Shown here piece by piece: positions 36,001 through 43,425 of a stretch of 64,000 bases of DNA (positions within the stretch are counted from its first letter, which is position 1; the number at the start of each line of letters is the position of its first letter). Source of the stretch: an uncultured Clostridium sp. (GTDB taxonomy: Bacteria > Bacillota > Clostridia > TANB77 > CAG-508); contig USFR01000008.1 of NCBI GenBank assembly GCA_900553945.1, forward strand, positions 21,537 through 85,536, in the 5' to 3' direction. The position numbers were made by a program, and so were the translations under genes. The notes under the pieces were generated by a model. The model was not told where the DNA came from and searched no databases. It saw only the letters and a program-made list of their open reading frames with translations.

Positions 36001-37684
36001 AATATATTGCTTTTGATTTTGATCCTTTTGTTAATTCACATATATATGAATTCGTTTTTTCATATACTATATTTTTTCCTGCTTGTGTACATTCTGTATT
36101 TTTTGACGCTGCATATTGTAGTTGTTTTGTTTTTCCATCTATGAATTCAATTCCTGATGGAGGTAGGTGATCAATTACTTGCGTAATTCTTACTGTATCT
36201 TCACCTTCGTTATAAAGTACTATTCCATAAACTACTCTGTCTCCAACTTCTACTTGGATTGGATTTTTTGAATGATAATACTCTTGTTGATTGAATGGAT
36301 TTGCATCTGTTGGAGTATGTACAACTGGTTCTCTTTGATTTTTTTCCTCTCCATCATAAATTAGGTTATTTCCTCTATATATTGCCGCTATATATTTTCT
36401 CAATGCTACGTCATAATTTGTAGTTGTTGTTACATTAAATTTGTAATTTGATTTTACGCTTTCTCCTGGTGTTTCTGTTCTATTAACTGTTAACAAAGGT
36501 TGCATATTATTTCCATCTTTTGCTACCCATACTGTTCCTTCTGATGTTGTTGTTATGCTTCCAACTGATAAGTTAATATTTATTTCTCTAATCTTTGTAT
36601 TCAATGGAAATGCAAAGTAAAATTCTTTTCCTTCTAAGCTTTCTTTTGTTGGACTTAATAATGTTGTACTTGTTGTGTTTGTTGTTGTTAATAAATATCC
36701 TGTAGAGTTCATATTAACTATTAAATCTTTTCCATTTCCATCTTTAAATGTAATATCTACAGCATAATCTGATGTTTGCTTTCCAGATTCTGATGATTCT
36801 ATTTTGAATGGACCTACAAAAATCTTTGATCCCGCTTTCTCATAACCTGTACTTGTTGGAACTGTTATTCTTGGTTTTACAGTTGTATCTGTTGATGTAG
36901 AAACTATGTTATTTGAAGTGCTAAAGTTATTTATATAAAATCTTATCATTTCTTTTATATATGTTCCTTTTCTTCCTCCATATCCCCATCTGTCATTTCC
37001 TTCTAATCCATCCCAGTCACTATCATTTCCTGTGCTGTTTCCTTGATATACTTTATTTAATATTTCGGCACTATCTGCATTTGTTACTGTTGAATAATTT
37101 GTTGCTTGCCAAATTGCACATTGATATGCGAAAACTAAATCATCTTCTGTTAAATATTGTTTAATTTGACTTAGTGTAACAGGGTTTTCTGTTGATGCTG
37201 TTGAATCAATTATTGATTTATAAATTTTACTTAATTTTATATCCTTTAATTCAGATGAATCTTCTGGAAGTACAGCATTTTTTATAAGCCATAATATTTG
37301 TGATGATTTGTTTGCATCTATATTGGCATATGCTTCTTTTAAAGTTCCTGCTGTTGCAGCACCTAAACTTTTGTAAGTTCCTGTACTTGCTCCATCTTCT
37401 TGTGGGAACTTACCATCTTTATTTAAGCATACTATCGTAGTTTCAAAATCGTTTGTTCCTGCATATACTCTATAAAAGTTTCTATTATCTATTCTATATG
37501 CAAAGCTTACTTTCGAGTTTGAATCGTTCAATAGGCTACTTTGATGTAACAAAGTTATTCCAAACTTTTGCTCTGTGTCTTTTGCTGTTTCTGTAATCTT
37601 AGCTAATACTTCTGATGATATAGGTAAAACCATTGCCATAATACAGATAACTGCAATTACTTTTTTTAAAATTCCAGTTCTCAT
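33041..37684 (-). CDS. Giant surface protein, paralogue of the 28.4-32.6 kb protein
   Basis: A 1547-aa secreted protein with the same plan as its neighbour. A signal peptide (MRTGILKKVIAVICIMAMV...) precedes a thioester-like domain with Cys in TIVCLN (about 86) and Gln in AYQCAIW (about 188). Five DUF11/isopeptide-type modules follow, each starting DVALRKY, DLALRKS, DLALKKY, DLSLRKF or DLSLLKY and ending in acidic DSTPDN linkers. It ends LSISTGSTP, a membrane helix and YKYVIKK. The start is ATG at 37684, with AGGAG seven bases before; an upstream in-frame extension of 37 codons has no comparable ribosome site. Tandem duplication followed by divergence is the simplest origin. It probably acts as an adhesin or stalk on the cell wall. 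Confidence 0.85.
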   Translation of the reverse strand: MRTGILKKVIAVICIMAMVLPISSEVLAKITETAKDTEQKFGITLLHQSSLLNDSNSKVSFAYRIDNRNFYRVYAGTNDFETTIVCLNKDGKFPQEDGASTGTYKSLGAATAGTLKEAYANIDANKSSQILWLIKNAVLPEDSSELKDIKLSKIYKSIIDSTASTENPVTLSQIKQYLTEDDLVFAYQCAIWQATNYSTVTNADSAEILNKVYQGNSTGNDSDWDGLEGNDRWGYGGRKGTYIKEMIRFYINNFSTSNNIVSTSTDTTVKPRITVPTSTGYEKAGSKIFVGPFKIESSESGKQTSDYAVDITFKDGNGKDLIVNMNSTGYLLTTTNTTSTTLLSPTKESLEGKEFYFAFPLNTKIREININLSVGSITTTSEGTVWVAKDGNNMQPLLTVNRTETPGESVKSNYKFNVTTTTNYDVALRKYIAAIYRGNNLIYDGEEKNQREPVVHTPTDANPFNQQEYYHSKNPIQVEVGDRVVYGIVLYNEGEDTVRITQVIDHLPPSGIEFIDGKTKQLQYAASKNTECTQAGKNIVYEKTNSYICELTKGSKSKAIYLEFEVTADAKGKIVTNIAEITGMTDTSGNPLDSDIDSAPNNAKLPTTEEEWQNYQGNNNKSDLTDKNYYYKGYEDDDDFEKITVPSEKKIDLALRKSIETVNGEAKNRAKAPDTSPLTDNDESTTTSNFTDIKTPVGVKVGDVVVYTIRVFNEGTADGYASQITDYIPEGLGFIEGCDINQSWKLPTSENLTTVKLSSITGGTKNLSVADFKNNSTIKSQDDVKNVNIIKGKVAITTDKLSTGKENLLKAFDKTNKKLDIHTVQVACIVLDEAKASNSLRNIAAITEYKDENETVVKKDIDSNSDNDLTNFDENKHEDDEDFEKLTLQETAYDLALKKYVSAVTDAANNKKTIEDSQKRNLKVTSVDALEKRKDSTEKLDATYSFGVDKEQNPVDVKKGDYVTYTLRIYNEGATDAVVGEIFDTTPTGLEFISNSAINTKYGWKKRTSTSTSGWTANEGLVTEYFKDTVIPAFDASKKNDTPSFSEQTGIGMDMGVSYVELKIEFKVTTDEAKVIKNIAEITKDDGDDNDSTPDNKNEKEDDEDFDVIIPKKFDLSLRKFITKIDDTDVTDRVPKVNTTPLDDGTSTTAKYEHTKEPKVVVKGQTVIYTLRVYNEGTIDGYASEITDDLPEGITFLPNNETNKTYKWKMYDKDGKETDKVADAVKIKTNYGAKENGKETTKPDDYTKEKYPYYKSNTNLLVAYDKSTMKDGPDYIDVKVAFEVTQDNVTAGNKVIINTAEISKNTDKEGKDIEDVDSTPGNNKEDEDDIDKEYLVLKYFDLSLLKYVSKVIVTEDGVTKETETGYDGTENPEPIVKVELNRKKLDKTEVKYVYSIKITNEGEIEGYAKEIKDRIPDGLAFFEEDNTQYNWKILENGIVTTDYLKDTLLKPGESAVVPIVLRWTRSEKNLGQKVNVAEISKDYNDYGAPDIDSTPDNNKDGEDDQDLAIVVLSISTGSTPMYIALITFITALLGTGFYMIYKYVIKK

Positions 37685-38038
37685 ATCTTTTCTCCTATCA
37701 CTTTTAGACATAATCATCCTAATTATTCTATTATATAATTTTATTTTATCTTTTATAGATTTTTTGTCAATCCTCAATTTTATCCGCAACGCCACGTATC
37801 TCAGTGTTTTCAGGTATTTTGTCTTTTATTACATTTATATTATATTTTTATTAATTTTTCTTGTCATATTAATGGTTTGAGCGCATATTTTTATTATAAA
37901 GGATTTTTCCAATTTTATAATTTAAAAAAAATTAGAAAGTAACTTGTATTTATAATAATTTGCCATCATTTTTGTTTCCAGCAAAGCTACTGGTGGTAAG
38001 CAATTATAAAGCAAAAGAATTTGAGGTTATTGTGTAAA
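37685..38038. other. 354-bp divergent intergenic region
   Basis: Between the second giant surface gene and the carboxypeptidase gene. It is very AT-rich and presumably carries both promoters. Near its right end (37979-37996) CCAG and CTGG bracket GCAAAGCTA, a small stem-loop in the leader of the carboxypeptidase gene. I see no coding frame. Confidence 0.4.
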
Positions 38039-39256
38039 ATGAAAATTTTTAAATCTTTGATTATTACTATTATAATTTTTTCCTGTCTTTCTTCATTTTC
38101 ATATGCTGATGATATAACTGAAGAAATTTCTCCAATTCCAGTTAGTACTGATTTAACAGATTTGAATTTTGAGATTTTTTCTAGACGAGCAATTGTTTAT
38201 GAAAGAAATTCAAAATGCATATTATTTGAAAAAAATATCGATGAGCAATGTGCTATGGCATCTACAACAAAAATTATGACCTGTACATTAATTTTAGAAA
38301 ATTGTAATCTTCAAGATCAAGTTACAATTTCTCAAAAATCTGCATCTACCGGTGGTTCTAGACTTGGATTATCCATTAATGATACCATTTCTGTGCAAGA
38401 TTTATTATATGGATTAATGCTTTGCTCGGGAAATGATGCAGCAGTCGCACTTGCAGAACACTGTTCTGGCTCAGTTGAAAATTTTGCAAATTTAATGAAT
38501 TCAAAAGCTCAAGAATTATCTCTTTCATCCACTCATTTTGTAACTCCACATGGGCTTGATAACCCTGAGCATTATACAACTGTCAGAAATTTCGCAGTTC
38601 TAACTGACTACGCCTTAAACAATCCACTTTTTCTTCAAATTGTGGGGACAAAATATTATGATGTTACTATAAATGGTGTTCCAAAATCTATTCACAATAC
38701 TAATGAGCTTCTTGGATATCTTCCAACTGTTTATGGAGTAAAAACAGGATATACCAGTCAAGCTGGTAGATGTCTTATTTCATCTGCAAAAAGCAATAAT
38801 CTTGACATTATTGTAATTGTTCTTGGTGCTGATACTAAAAAAATTAGAACTACTGATTCTATAAAACTAATTAACTATACTTTTGAAAATTATGAAACAA
38901 TCAATTTGGCTGACTTAATAAATCAAAAATACACTGAATACTTAACTGCTATATTACCTTATCTTGACATTCCAAAACTTTCCGGAACTATATCTACTGA
39001 ATTAGAGCAAAACTTTCCTACTTATTATCCAATAAAAAAAGAGCAACTAAATTCAGTTTCTCTTTCACTTTCTTATAGTCAATTAAAGGCACCAATATAT
39101 CAGGGAGAGCAATTATGTTCTATAGATTTTTTTATTGAAAACAATAAAATTTTTAGTACTAATATTTACTCTTCTGCATATATTAATAAAAAACAGCCAT
39201 TAGATTATTTAAAGTTTTTTATTTATCAGTATAAAAATTTTTATAAAGTTCATTAA
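38039..39256 (+). CDS. D-alanyl-D-alanine carboxypeptidase (penicillin-binding protein 5/DacF type)
   Basis: A 405-aa exported peptidase that trims the terminal D-Ala of peptidoglycan stem peptides, limiting cross-linking. A signal peptide (about residues 1-24, cleavage near SYA-DD) precedes the S11 peptidase domain with the three active-site motifs SxxK (ASTTKIM), SxN (CSGNDAA) and KTG (VKTGYTSQAG). The C-terminal 110 residues form a PBP5-C-like beta domain. I place the start at ATG 38039, which lies after GAGG at slightly long spacing; a TTG six codons upstream has no ribosome site. It is monocistronic, next to the tRNA pair. Confidence 0.92.
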   Translation: MKIFKSLIITIIIFSCLSSFSYADDITEEISPIPVSTDLTDLNFEIFSRRAIVYERNSKCILFEKNIDEQCAMASTTKIMTCTLILENCNLQDQVTISQKSASTGGSRLGLSINDTISVQDLLYGLMLCSGNDAAVALAEHCSGSVENFANLMNSKAQELSLSSTHFVTPHGLDNPEHYTTVRNFAVLTDYALNNPLFLQIVGTKYYDVTINGVPKSIHNTNELLGYLPTVYGVKTGYTSQAGRCLISSAKSNNLDIIVIVLGADTKKIRTTDSIKLINYTFENYETINLADLINQKYTEYLTAILPYLDIPKLSGTISTELEQNFPTYYPIKKEQLNSVSLSLSYSQLKAPIYQGEQLCSIDFFIENNKIFSTNIYSSAYINKKQPLDYLKFFIYQYKNFYKVH

Positions 39257-39272
39257 TTTTTGATGTTTGATA

Positions 39273-39301
39273 TTGACTTTTGCTATTTTTTTTGTTATTA
39301 T
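39273..39301 (+). promoter_or_regulatory. Promoter of the tRNA-Gly/tRNA-Cys unit
   Basis: TTGACT (39273-39278), a 17-base spacer, TATTAT (39296-39301), 16 bases before the tRNA-Gly 5' end. Confidence 0.7.
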
Positions 39302-39317
39302 AGTTTTGCTTTGTTTT

Positions 39318-39393
39318 GCGGGAATAGCTCAGTTGATAGAGCGTCGCGTTGCCAACGCGAAGGTCGCGGGTTTGAGCCCCGTTTCCCGCTCCA
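39318..39393 (+). tRNA. tRNA-Gly (anticodon GCC)
   Basis: Full cloverleaf: acceptor GCGGGAA with TTCCCGC, D arm GCTC-AGTTGATA-GAGC, anticodon stem CGCGT/ACGCG around TTGCCAA (anticodon at 39351-39353), T arm with GGTTTGAGCCCC, and encoded CCA at 39391-39393. It is 11 bp upstream of tRNA-Cys, on the same transcript. Confidence 0.96.
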
Positions 39394-39404
39394 TTTTATT
39401 ATAT

Positions 39405-39478
39405 GGCGATATAGCCAAGTGGTAAGGCACGAGTCTGCAAAACTCTGATCCCCGGTTCGAATCCGGGTGTCGCCTCCA
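39405..39478 (+). tRNA. tRNA-Cys (anticodon GCA)
   Basis: Acceptor GGCGATA closes with TGTCGCC. The anticodon GCA at 39437-39439 sits in the stem GAGT/ACTC, the T arm has GGTTCGAATCC, and CCA is encoded at 39476-39478. It has 74 nt, short D arm as usual for tRNA-Cys. A terminator follows within five bases. Confidence 0.96.
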
Positions 39479-39480
39479 AA

Positions 39481-39521
39481 AAAAGAAAGTGAAAAGTTTT
39501 TACTTTTCACTTTCTTTTTCG
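39481..39521. terminator. Bidirectional terminator between tRNA-Cys and the RHH gene
   Basis: GAAAGTGAAAAGT pairs perfectly with ACTTTTCACTTTC around a T loop, with A and T runs outside. It overlaps the last codons of the minus-strand RHH gene. Confidence 0.85.
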
Positions 39522-39712
39522 TCTTCATCATCTTCAATTATCACCATATTCTTTAATGAATATTTTATACACTCATTAATGAATTCATTTACTGATGTTA
39601 AGTTGTAGTCTAGTACAGTTCTTTTAACTTTTTCTAGCAAATCTGCTTCTATTCTACAAGTAAATTGTTCATAATCTTTCTTTTTCTTTTGCTTTATAAC
39701 AAAATCTGGCAT
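39500..39712 (-). CDS. Ribbon-helix-helix (Arc/CopG-like) DNA-binding protein
   Basis: A 70-aa protein starting MPDFVIKQKKKKDYEQF. The strand-helix-helix pattern is clear: a beta strand FTCRIEADLLEKVK, a helix, then VNEFINECIKYSLKNM, and an acidic tail (EDDEDEKESEK). RHH proteins bind DNA as dimers through the strand and usually repress nearby genes. The ATG at 39712 is preferred to a GTG three codons earlier because GAGGTG precedes it. It lies just beyond the last gene of the secretion locus, so regulating that locus is a reasonable guess. Confidence 0.8.
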   Translation of the reverse strand: MPDFVIKQKKKKDYEQFTCRIEADLLEKVKRTVLDYNLTSVNEFINECIKYSLKNMVIIEDDEDEKESEK

Positions 39713-39795
39713 TTTCGTCACCTCATTTTTATTTTAGCATACCCCTTAATTCTTTAATATATTCGTCTGTAACTTATTTGCCAGATTATAAATTT

Positions 39796-41736
39796 CTATA
39801 GATTGGCTAGTCTTCTTAGCACTTCATCTATATTATATAGTTCTTCTCCCGTTATCTCTGATGCTTGCACATTCAATTTATCAAGTTCTTCAAGTGATTT
39901 TGCAAATGCTATTGCCTTTGGAGTTATTGTTGTTGATTTCTTACTAGAAGATCCTTTTGATGCATTTTTAATATTTTTAACTAATCTTTCAACACTGCTT
40001 CCAGATGTTACTTGACTTGCATTTCCGCTGCTTTGAGCTTGTTTTCCATTTTGGCTTGGATGAACATTAATATCTGTTCCATATGTACCTTTTCCGCCTT
40101 CTGAATTTCCAGCATTCACTCCTCCATTTTGTTGTGGTGCATTTGCACTACTATTTGGATTTGCTCTATCTATCGCTGATAATTCTTTAATTTGTTCTTT
40201 TAATGATTTACCTTTTCCTTTTGATGCTATATTATTACCAATGCTATCGTTATTTCTTGCTTTTTCTCTTTTTTCAACTGTTCTTCTTTGGTTATTTGCT
40301 AATTCCTTTTCAACTTTTGCAATGAACGTATTGCTCATTGTTACGCCTTCACCTTTTTTATCTAATATTTCATTAATTTCTTTTGCAATACCTTCTATAT
40401 CTCTAGGCGTTATTCTTTCACTTGATGGATCAAAACTAGGTACTTTAGTTTTGTAATTTTGAATTGCTTTATATATATCTATTTCTGATAATGGTTTTGC
40501 CAATATTCTTGCTTCTTTTAGCAATTGTTCTTTTTTCTTCTCTTCCATTTTCTTTGCAAATTCAGGACTAATTTTCTTCATTTGCTCAATCTTCTCTGCT
40601 GTTGTACCTGATAGTTCTTTAAATTTTTCTTCAAGTTCCTCTTCTTTTTCTTGAGCTAATGCTAAAACTTCTGCATACATCTCAGTTGTGTCTATATCGT
40701 CTGCTTCAGCAATTTCTTTAAGTGTCGTTTTTGCTGATGAATATTTTAAATTGCCTATATCTAATTTTTCTAATACCTGTTCTAATTTTGACTGACTAAG
40801 TTCTCTAAATCTTTTATTAAATTCTTCTTGTGTAATTTTTTCATAAACATCTGATCCTGGCATATATAGCATTCCTATATCTGTTGGATCATATGGTGCC
40901 CCTCCACCTGCTGGATTTATTCCTGAACCTAGTGTTGTTAAATGATAATTAATTCCTAATGCTTTAAATCTTGATACTAGTTTTTGGTGTGATGCACTAT
41001 TTCTTGATGCAATACCTTTCATTCTATAACTTCCAAAATATAATGGATTTTTGAATGCACCTTTTATTTTTGCTTTTCTAATTAAATCTGCTGTCTTTTC
41101 TGTTGAGCTAAATGTCGAATCTAGTACTTTAATTCCTGTTTGTGGCTCTGCTACAAGCAATGGAATTGCTGCCATTCCCTTACCTACTACCTTAATTAGT
41201 TCTTTACCAACTCCAACACCTTCTTTTATACCTTTTTGAACTTCTTTTCTTCTTTGTTCCTTTTCTTTTTTCTTTTTCTTCATTTCAGCTTCTTGTTCAG
41301 GTGTTCTTTGAATATTAGTTCCATATTTTTTAACTATTTCTTCTTCAATATAATCTATACCATTTGAAATTTGCGTAGCTGCAGCCATTGCTGGTCTTCC
41401 AATTACTTTTCCAATAATTTTTCCTTGACTCTTTACTGTTCCTTTAACTAATCTTGAATTTGCTACAGCTTTTATTTGTAGAGCAGTTGGTGCTATTTTA
41501 TCAATAGTTAGCTTATCAATTCCACTTCCACCTTTTCCTGAACTAAATCCAAAAATCTTTCTTATTATTGGATCAACTTTTAACATAAAATTCATAAATA
41601 TAAATGCTATGAATATTCCGACTACTGAATTTTCACTTAAGTCTAATGCCGTTTTCACAAAAATTGTATATATCAGTGCATGCATTGATTGTAGTATTAC
41701 TGAATACATAAAATCTTTCATCCAGTTTCCATACAT
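39796..41736 (-). CDS. 3' part of the NlpC/P60-VirB6 fusion gene (frame-shifted continuation)
   Basis: This 646-aa frame opens with MYGNWMKDFMYSVILQSMHALIYTIF-type sequence, the same position at which the two other VirB6-like proteins of this locus read ALNTWMKEFMFNV or AYNNWLEEYMVNA. It is therefore the continuation of the gene at 41633-43414, displaced by one base. Two membrane helices occupy the first 75 residues, followed by about 550 hydrophilic, Lys/Glu-rich residues, partly coiled coil, presumably cytosolic. A weak GGAG two bases before the ATG could allow independent initiation. It ends the secretion operon. Confidence 0.7.
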   Translation of the reverse strand: MYGNWMKDFMYSVILQSMHALIYTIFVKTALDLSENSVVGIFIAFIFMNFMLKVDPIIRKIFGFSSGKGGSGIDKLTIDKIAPTALQIKAVANSRLVKGTVKSQGKIIGKVIGRPAMAAATQISNGIDYIEEEIVKKYGTNIQRTPEQEAEMKKKKKEKEQRRKEVQKGIKEGVGVGKELIKVVGKGMAAIPLLVAEPQTGIKVLDSTFSSTEKTADLIRKAKIKGAFKNPLYFGSYRMKGIASRNSASHQKLVSRFKALGINYHLTTLGSGINPAGGGAPYDPTDIGMLYMPGSDVYEKITQEEFNKRFRELSQSKLEQVLEKLDIGNLKYSSAKTTLKEIAEADDIDTTEMYAEVLALAQEKEEELEEKFKELSGTTAEKIEQMKKISPEFAKKMEEKKKEQLLKEARILAKPLSEIDIYKAIQNYKTKVPSFDPSSERITPRDIEGIAKEINEILDKKGEGVTMSNTFIAKVEKELANNQRRTVEKREKARNNDSIGNNIASKGKGKSLKEQIKELSAIDRANPNSSANAPQQNGGVNAGNSEGGKGTYGTDINVHPSQNGKQAQSSGNASQVTSGSSVERLVKNIKNASKGSSSKKSTTITPKAIAFAKSLEELDKLNVQASEITGEELYNIDEVLRRLANL

Positions 41737-43414
41737 CTCTCCGCCTTTTCCGCTTTTTATTTATTTTTTGCACTGCATACGATACTGAAACAAATGGTGA
41801 TATTATTGCTAGTATCATAATTGTTAAATATCTCTTGAAATATAGTAATAAAAATCTTATTGAGTAATATACTAAAACTGCATACATAACCAGTCCAGCT
41901 GTACCTGTTGTTGCTTTTAGCGAATATGCTTTTGTACGTACACTCTCATATAAAGATAATTCTGTTCCATCTTCATATTTTGGAATAATCCAACTTATAA
42001 ATGTTTCATTTACACTAATTATAAAATACATTATATAGTGTATTGTAAATACTAATATAAATCCAGCAATCCAGCTTACTAGCATTTGTTTGTAAACAGC
42101 TTTTTTCTCTGCTACAGTTGTTATTGCCATTCTTATTCCTAAGTATAATAATATTATTAGCATAATCAATATTGCCATAGTTCTAAAAACATAATACCAA
42201 ATTGCTACATTTTCTTTTATTATATAAACGATACCATTTTCATCAACAACAGCACCACCTGCTGATTCAAAGTTGAAAAAGTTTGCATCTAAAATTGGAA
42301 TCTTATTATATACAATATTTTCAACTGTAACATCTGCTTCTGATGAAGTTGTTAGCTGTACGTTTCCTCCTATGTCTGCTATTCTTTGCATTCCTTCACT
42401 TACATAATCATTTGCATCGTTTTCGTCTCCGCTAGCTTGTGGTTGCTCTTTTGTTTCATTGTCTGCTTTTGCTTTTTCTTCCGCTTCTTTATCAATATCA
42501 TCTATGCTGTTTGGATCTTGTTGCCATTCATCATCTCTTTTATTTGTAACACCTGTTATAGCATTTACAAGTCCATCCATAAAAAATCTTTCAAAAATTG
42601 CTGTCCATCCTACAATTACTGCTCTTGTAGCATATGTTAGTATTCCAATTAAGTAATCTAAAATTTGTAATAAACTTTTCAAAATCCATTTTCCAAATGG
42701 AACTGATCCTTTATATCCTTCAATCTTTGCGACACCTGTGTATATAAATCCATTTTCATCATATATATTTAAGTTTTCATCTTCTATTTCGTCTAAAGGA
42801 ATTGATCCAGCTGGGTTAACTTGAACAGATTTTTTTAGTCTAACTGCAATTGCACCTTCCCCACTTTGTCCTGGTGTCATTCTAGAACATGCACTATGTA
42901 TATTCATTGGTGTACTTCCAAAATTAACGTGTTGACCATCTCCAGCATACATTTCAGCATGTCCCTTAACAATTAGTATATCTCCTGCTTGTAATGTTTC
43001 ATTTGTTACATCATCAAAATATTGATTTCCTCCTTTTAAATTACTATATGCTTCATTTGAGCCAGGACTGAAACCGAATTCATATATATCTACTCCTAAT
43101 GCATAATAATATATCCAGTGTACCCAACACGTACAACATCCATAAAATGTCCCTTTTCCATATCCGTTATCATCTGTAGATGTTGACCACTTACATGTTA
43201 CACCTCCATTTACACTTCCTAATATATCAGGGTCAGTACTATATTGACTTTTCCCTGCATTTTTGTTGATAAAGTCTATCGCCCATTTTGATGCATATTC
43301 TCCGCATTTTGCATCATATCCTCTAGCTTGACATGATGTCATTGATGATAAGGTAATAAATATTATTAAATATACTATTAATATCCTTTTTAATACTAAT
43401 TTTAATTGTTTCAT
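41633..43414 (-). CDS. NlpC/P60-type peptidase fused to a VirB6-like channel protein (5' part)
   Basis: A signal peptide with a possible lipobox (MTSC) precedes an NlpC/P60 or CHAP-like domain (about residues 35-190). Its catalytic Cys is probably the first of CTCWVHW and the His is in KGHAEMYAGDG. Then come a membrane segment, a linker, and a VirB6/TrbL-like block with YLGIRMAITTVAEKKAVYKQMLVSWIAGF, shared with two other proteins here. The enzyme would cut peptidoglycan where the machine crosses the wall. After residue about 545 the frame runs into unlike sequence (RKRRRDVWKL), while the true continuation lies in the +1 frame (gene at 39796). Confidence 0.8.
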   Translation of the reverse strand: MKQLKLVLKRILIVYLIIFITLSSMTSCQARGYDAKCGEYASKWAIDFINKNAGKSQYSTDPDILGSVNGGVTCKWSTSTDDNGYGKGTFYGCCTCWVHWIYYYALGVDIYEFGFSPGSNEAYSNLKGGNQYFDDVTNETLQAGDILIVKGHAEMYAGDGQHVNFGSTPMNIHSACSRMTPGQSGEGAIAVRLKKSVQVNPAGSIPLDEIEDENLNIYDENGFIYTGVAKIEGYKGSVPFGKWILKSLLQILDYLIGILTYATRAVIVGWTAIFERFFMDGLVNAITGVTNKRDDEWQQDPNSIDDIDKEAEEKAKADNETKEQPQASGDENDANDYVSEGMQRIADIGGNVQLTTSSEADVTVENIVYNKIPILDANFFNFESAGGAVVDENGIVYIIKENVAIWYYVFRTMAILIMLIILLYLGIRMAITTVAEKKAVYKQMLVSWIAGFILVFTIHYIMYFIISVNETFISWIIPKYEDGTELSLYESVRTKAYSLKATTGTAGLVMYAVLVYYSIRFLLLYFKRYLTIMILAIISPFVSVSYAVQKINKKRKRRRDVWKLDERFYVFSNTTINACTDIYNFCENGIRLK

Positions 43415-43425
43415 CTATTTTCCCC

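Noticed and set aside
39298..39537. Minus-strand frame of 79 codons across tRNA-Gly and tRNA-Cys
   Set aside because: It reads RGSNPRPSRWQRD and TRIRTGD, the well-known spurious translation of tRNA genes on the opposite strand.
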